Positions 63,833 through 64,000 of a stretch of DNA of 64,000 nucleotides are shown in pieces (within the stretch, counting starts at the first letter, position 1; every line of letters begins with the position of its first letter). Source of the stretch: Methanothrix harundinacea 6Ac (GTDB taxonomy: Archaea; Halobacteriota; Methanosarcinia; Methanotrichales; Methanotrichaceae). The DNA is taken from contig NC_017527.1 in the NCBI RefSeq assembly GCF_000235565.1, positions 2,356,001 through 2,420,000 on the forward strand, read 5' to 3'. The translations under genes and the position numbers were made by a program. Under the pieces are notes generated by a model. It ran no database searches and was not told the origin of the DNA. It saw nothing but the letters and a program-made list of their open reading frames with translations.

Positions 63833-64000
63833 TACGCCACCACCTGTTCTTCGATGAGTTCAGCGGGAAGTCCCGCCTCCTTGCCTCGGACGATCTTCCT
63901 GATGTTGGAGACCTCGGTGTCCTTGCTGACGATGTAACCCAGCACCGGAAGGATGGATAGCGGATGATAGTTTGATATCGCCCAGGCGTACCTCACCAGG
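63832..64000 (-). CDS. atpC: A-type ATP synthase subunit C (C-terminal part; gene continues beyond the window)
   Basis: The last 55 residues are visible, ending [14 protein letters not shown] then [12 protein letters not shown] and TAA, matching the end of the V/A-type subunit C (d-type) that links the rotor ring to the central stalk. The stop overlaps the atpF start (TAATG). The remaining atp genes (H, I, K, E) should lie beyond the right edge. Confidence 0.92.
   Translation of the reverse strand, partial: LVRYAWAISNYHPLSILPVLGYIVSKDTEVSNIRKIVRGKEAGLPAELIEEQVVA

Noticed and set aside
1-64000. CRISPR arrays
   Set aside because: No regularly spaced repeats with unique spacers were seen on reading; the only tandem repeat is the 3 x 12-bp unit at 23126-23161.

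Overview
The window looks like the chromosome of a methanogenic archaeon, most likely of the acetate-using Methanothrix (Methanosaeta) lineage. Three kinds of marker support this. Methanogen enzymes are present: formylmethanofuran:tetrahydromethanopterin formyltransferase (ftr), archaeal IMP cyclohydrolase (purO) and four-subunit pyruvate:ferredoxin oxidoreductase. Archaeal information-processing genes are present: TFB, Gar1, the beta-CASP termination nuclease aCPSF1/FttA, proteasome beta, a PIN-ATPase-KH protein and a DUF5814-type helicase. An A-type ATP synthase operon is also present. The core DNA is very GC-rich, GTG/TTG starts are frequent, and promoters look archaeal (TATA boxes). The genus is inference; the archaeal methanogen call is firm.

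Layout. 1-2.7 kb: the end of a large surface protein with PPC-like domains, then a small hypothetical gene. 3.0-4.6 kb: a complete IS200/IS605 element (tnpA + tnpB). 4.6-9.4 kb: a dicarboxylate/glutamate-type symporter, alpha-glucan phosphorylase, a PfkB sugar kinase and a small secreted protein. 9.4-22.2 kb: an accessory region of lower GC. It holds a second tnpB, a RelE-like toxin, decayed copies of the small secreted gene and of a VapC toxin, and a two-gene PIN-nuclease/membrane module. These are followed by a degraded IS4-type transposase, a MazF toxin broken by an early amber codon behind a 53-residue putative antitoxin, and a three-gene methylase/specificity/DGQHR-deoxyribosyltransferase-like operon. 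The two multi-gene modules are the best candidates for undescribed defence systems.

22.2-42.5 kb is core genome: a secreted protein, an orphan HicB-like protein, porCDAB-purO-ftr on the minus strand, PIN-ATPase-KH, cupin, an ArsR-like regulator, an MTH865-like protein, a third tnpB, a LarE-like sulfur transferase with its regulator, DUF63, psmB-fttA, two wHTH regulators and a large helicase. 42.8-50.5 kb is rich in exported and surface proteins. It contains a papain-like protease next to its likely chagasin-type inhibitor, a membrane-anchored wHTH regulator, two surface proteins and a beta-propeller gene broken by one base in a G-run. 50.5-59.4 kb: a PrmC/HemK2-like methylase, tandem DUF1699 paralogues, NOG1, gar1-tfb, truA, a LeuC/AksD-type dehydratase, TrpB2 and an ATP-NAD kinase-like protein. 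59.5-64 kb: the A-type ATP synthase operon in the order C(partial)-F-A-B-D, followed by a 58-residue AhaG-like membrane protein.

No rRNA, tRNA or CRISPR array was seen. Most short overlapping ORFs in this GC-rich DNA are shadows of real genes and are left out.
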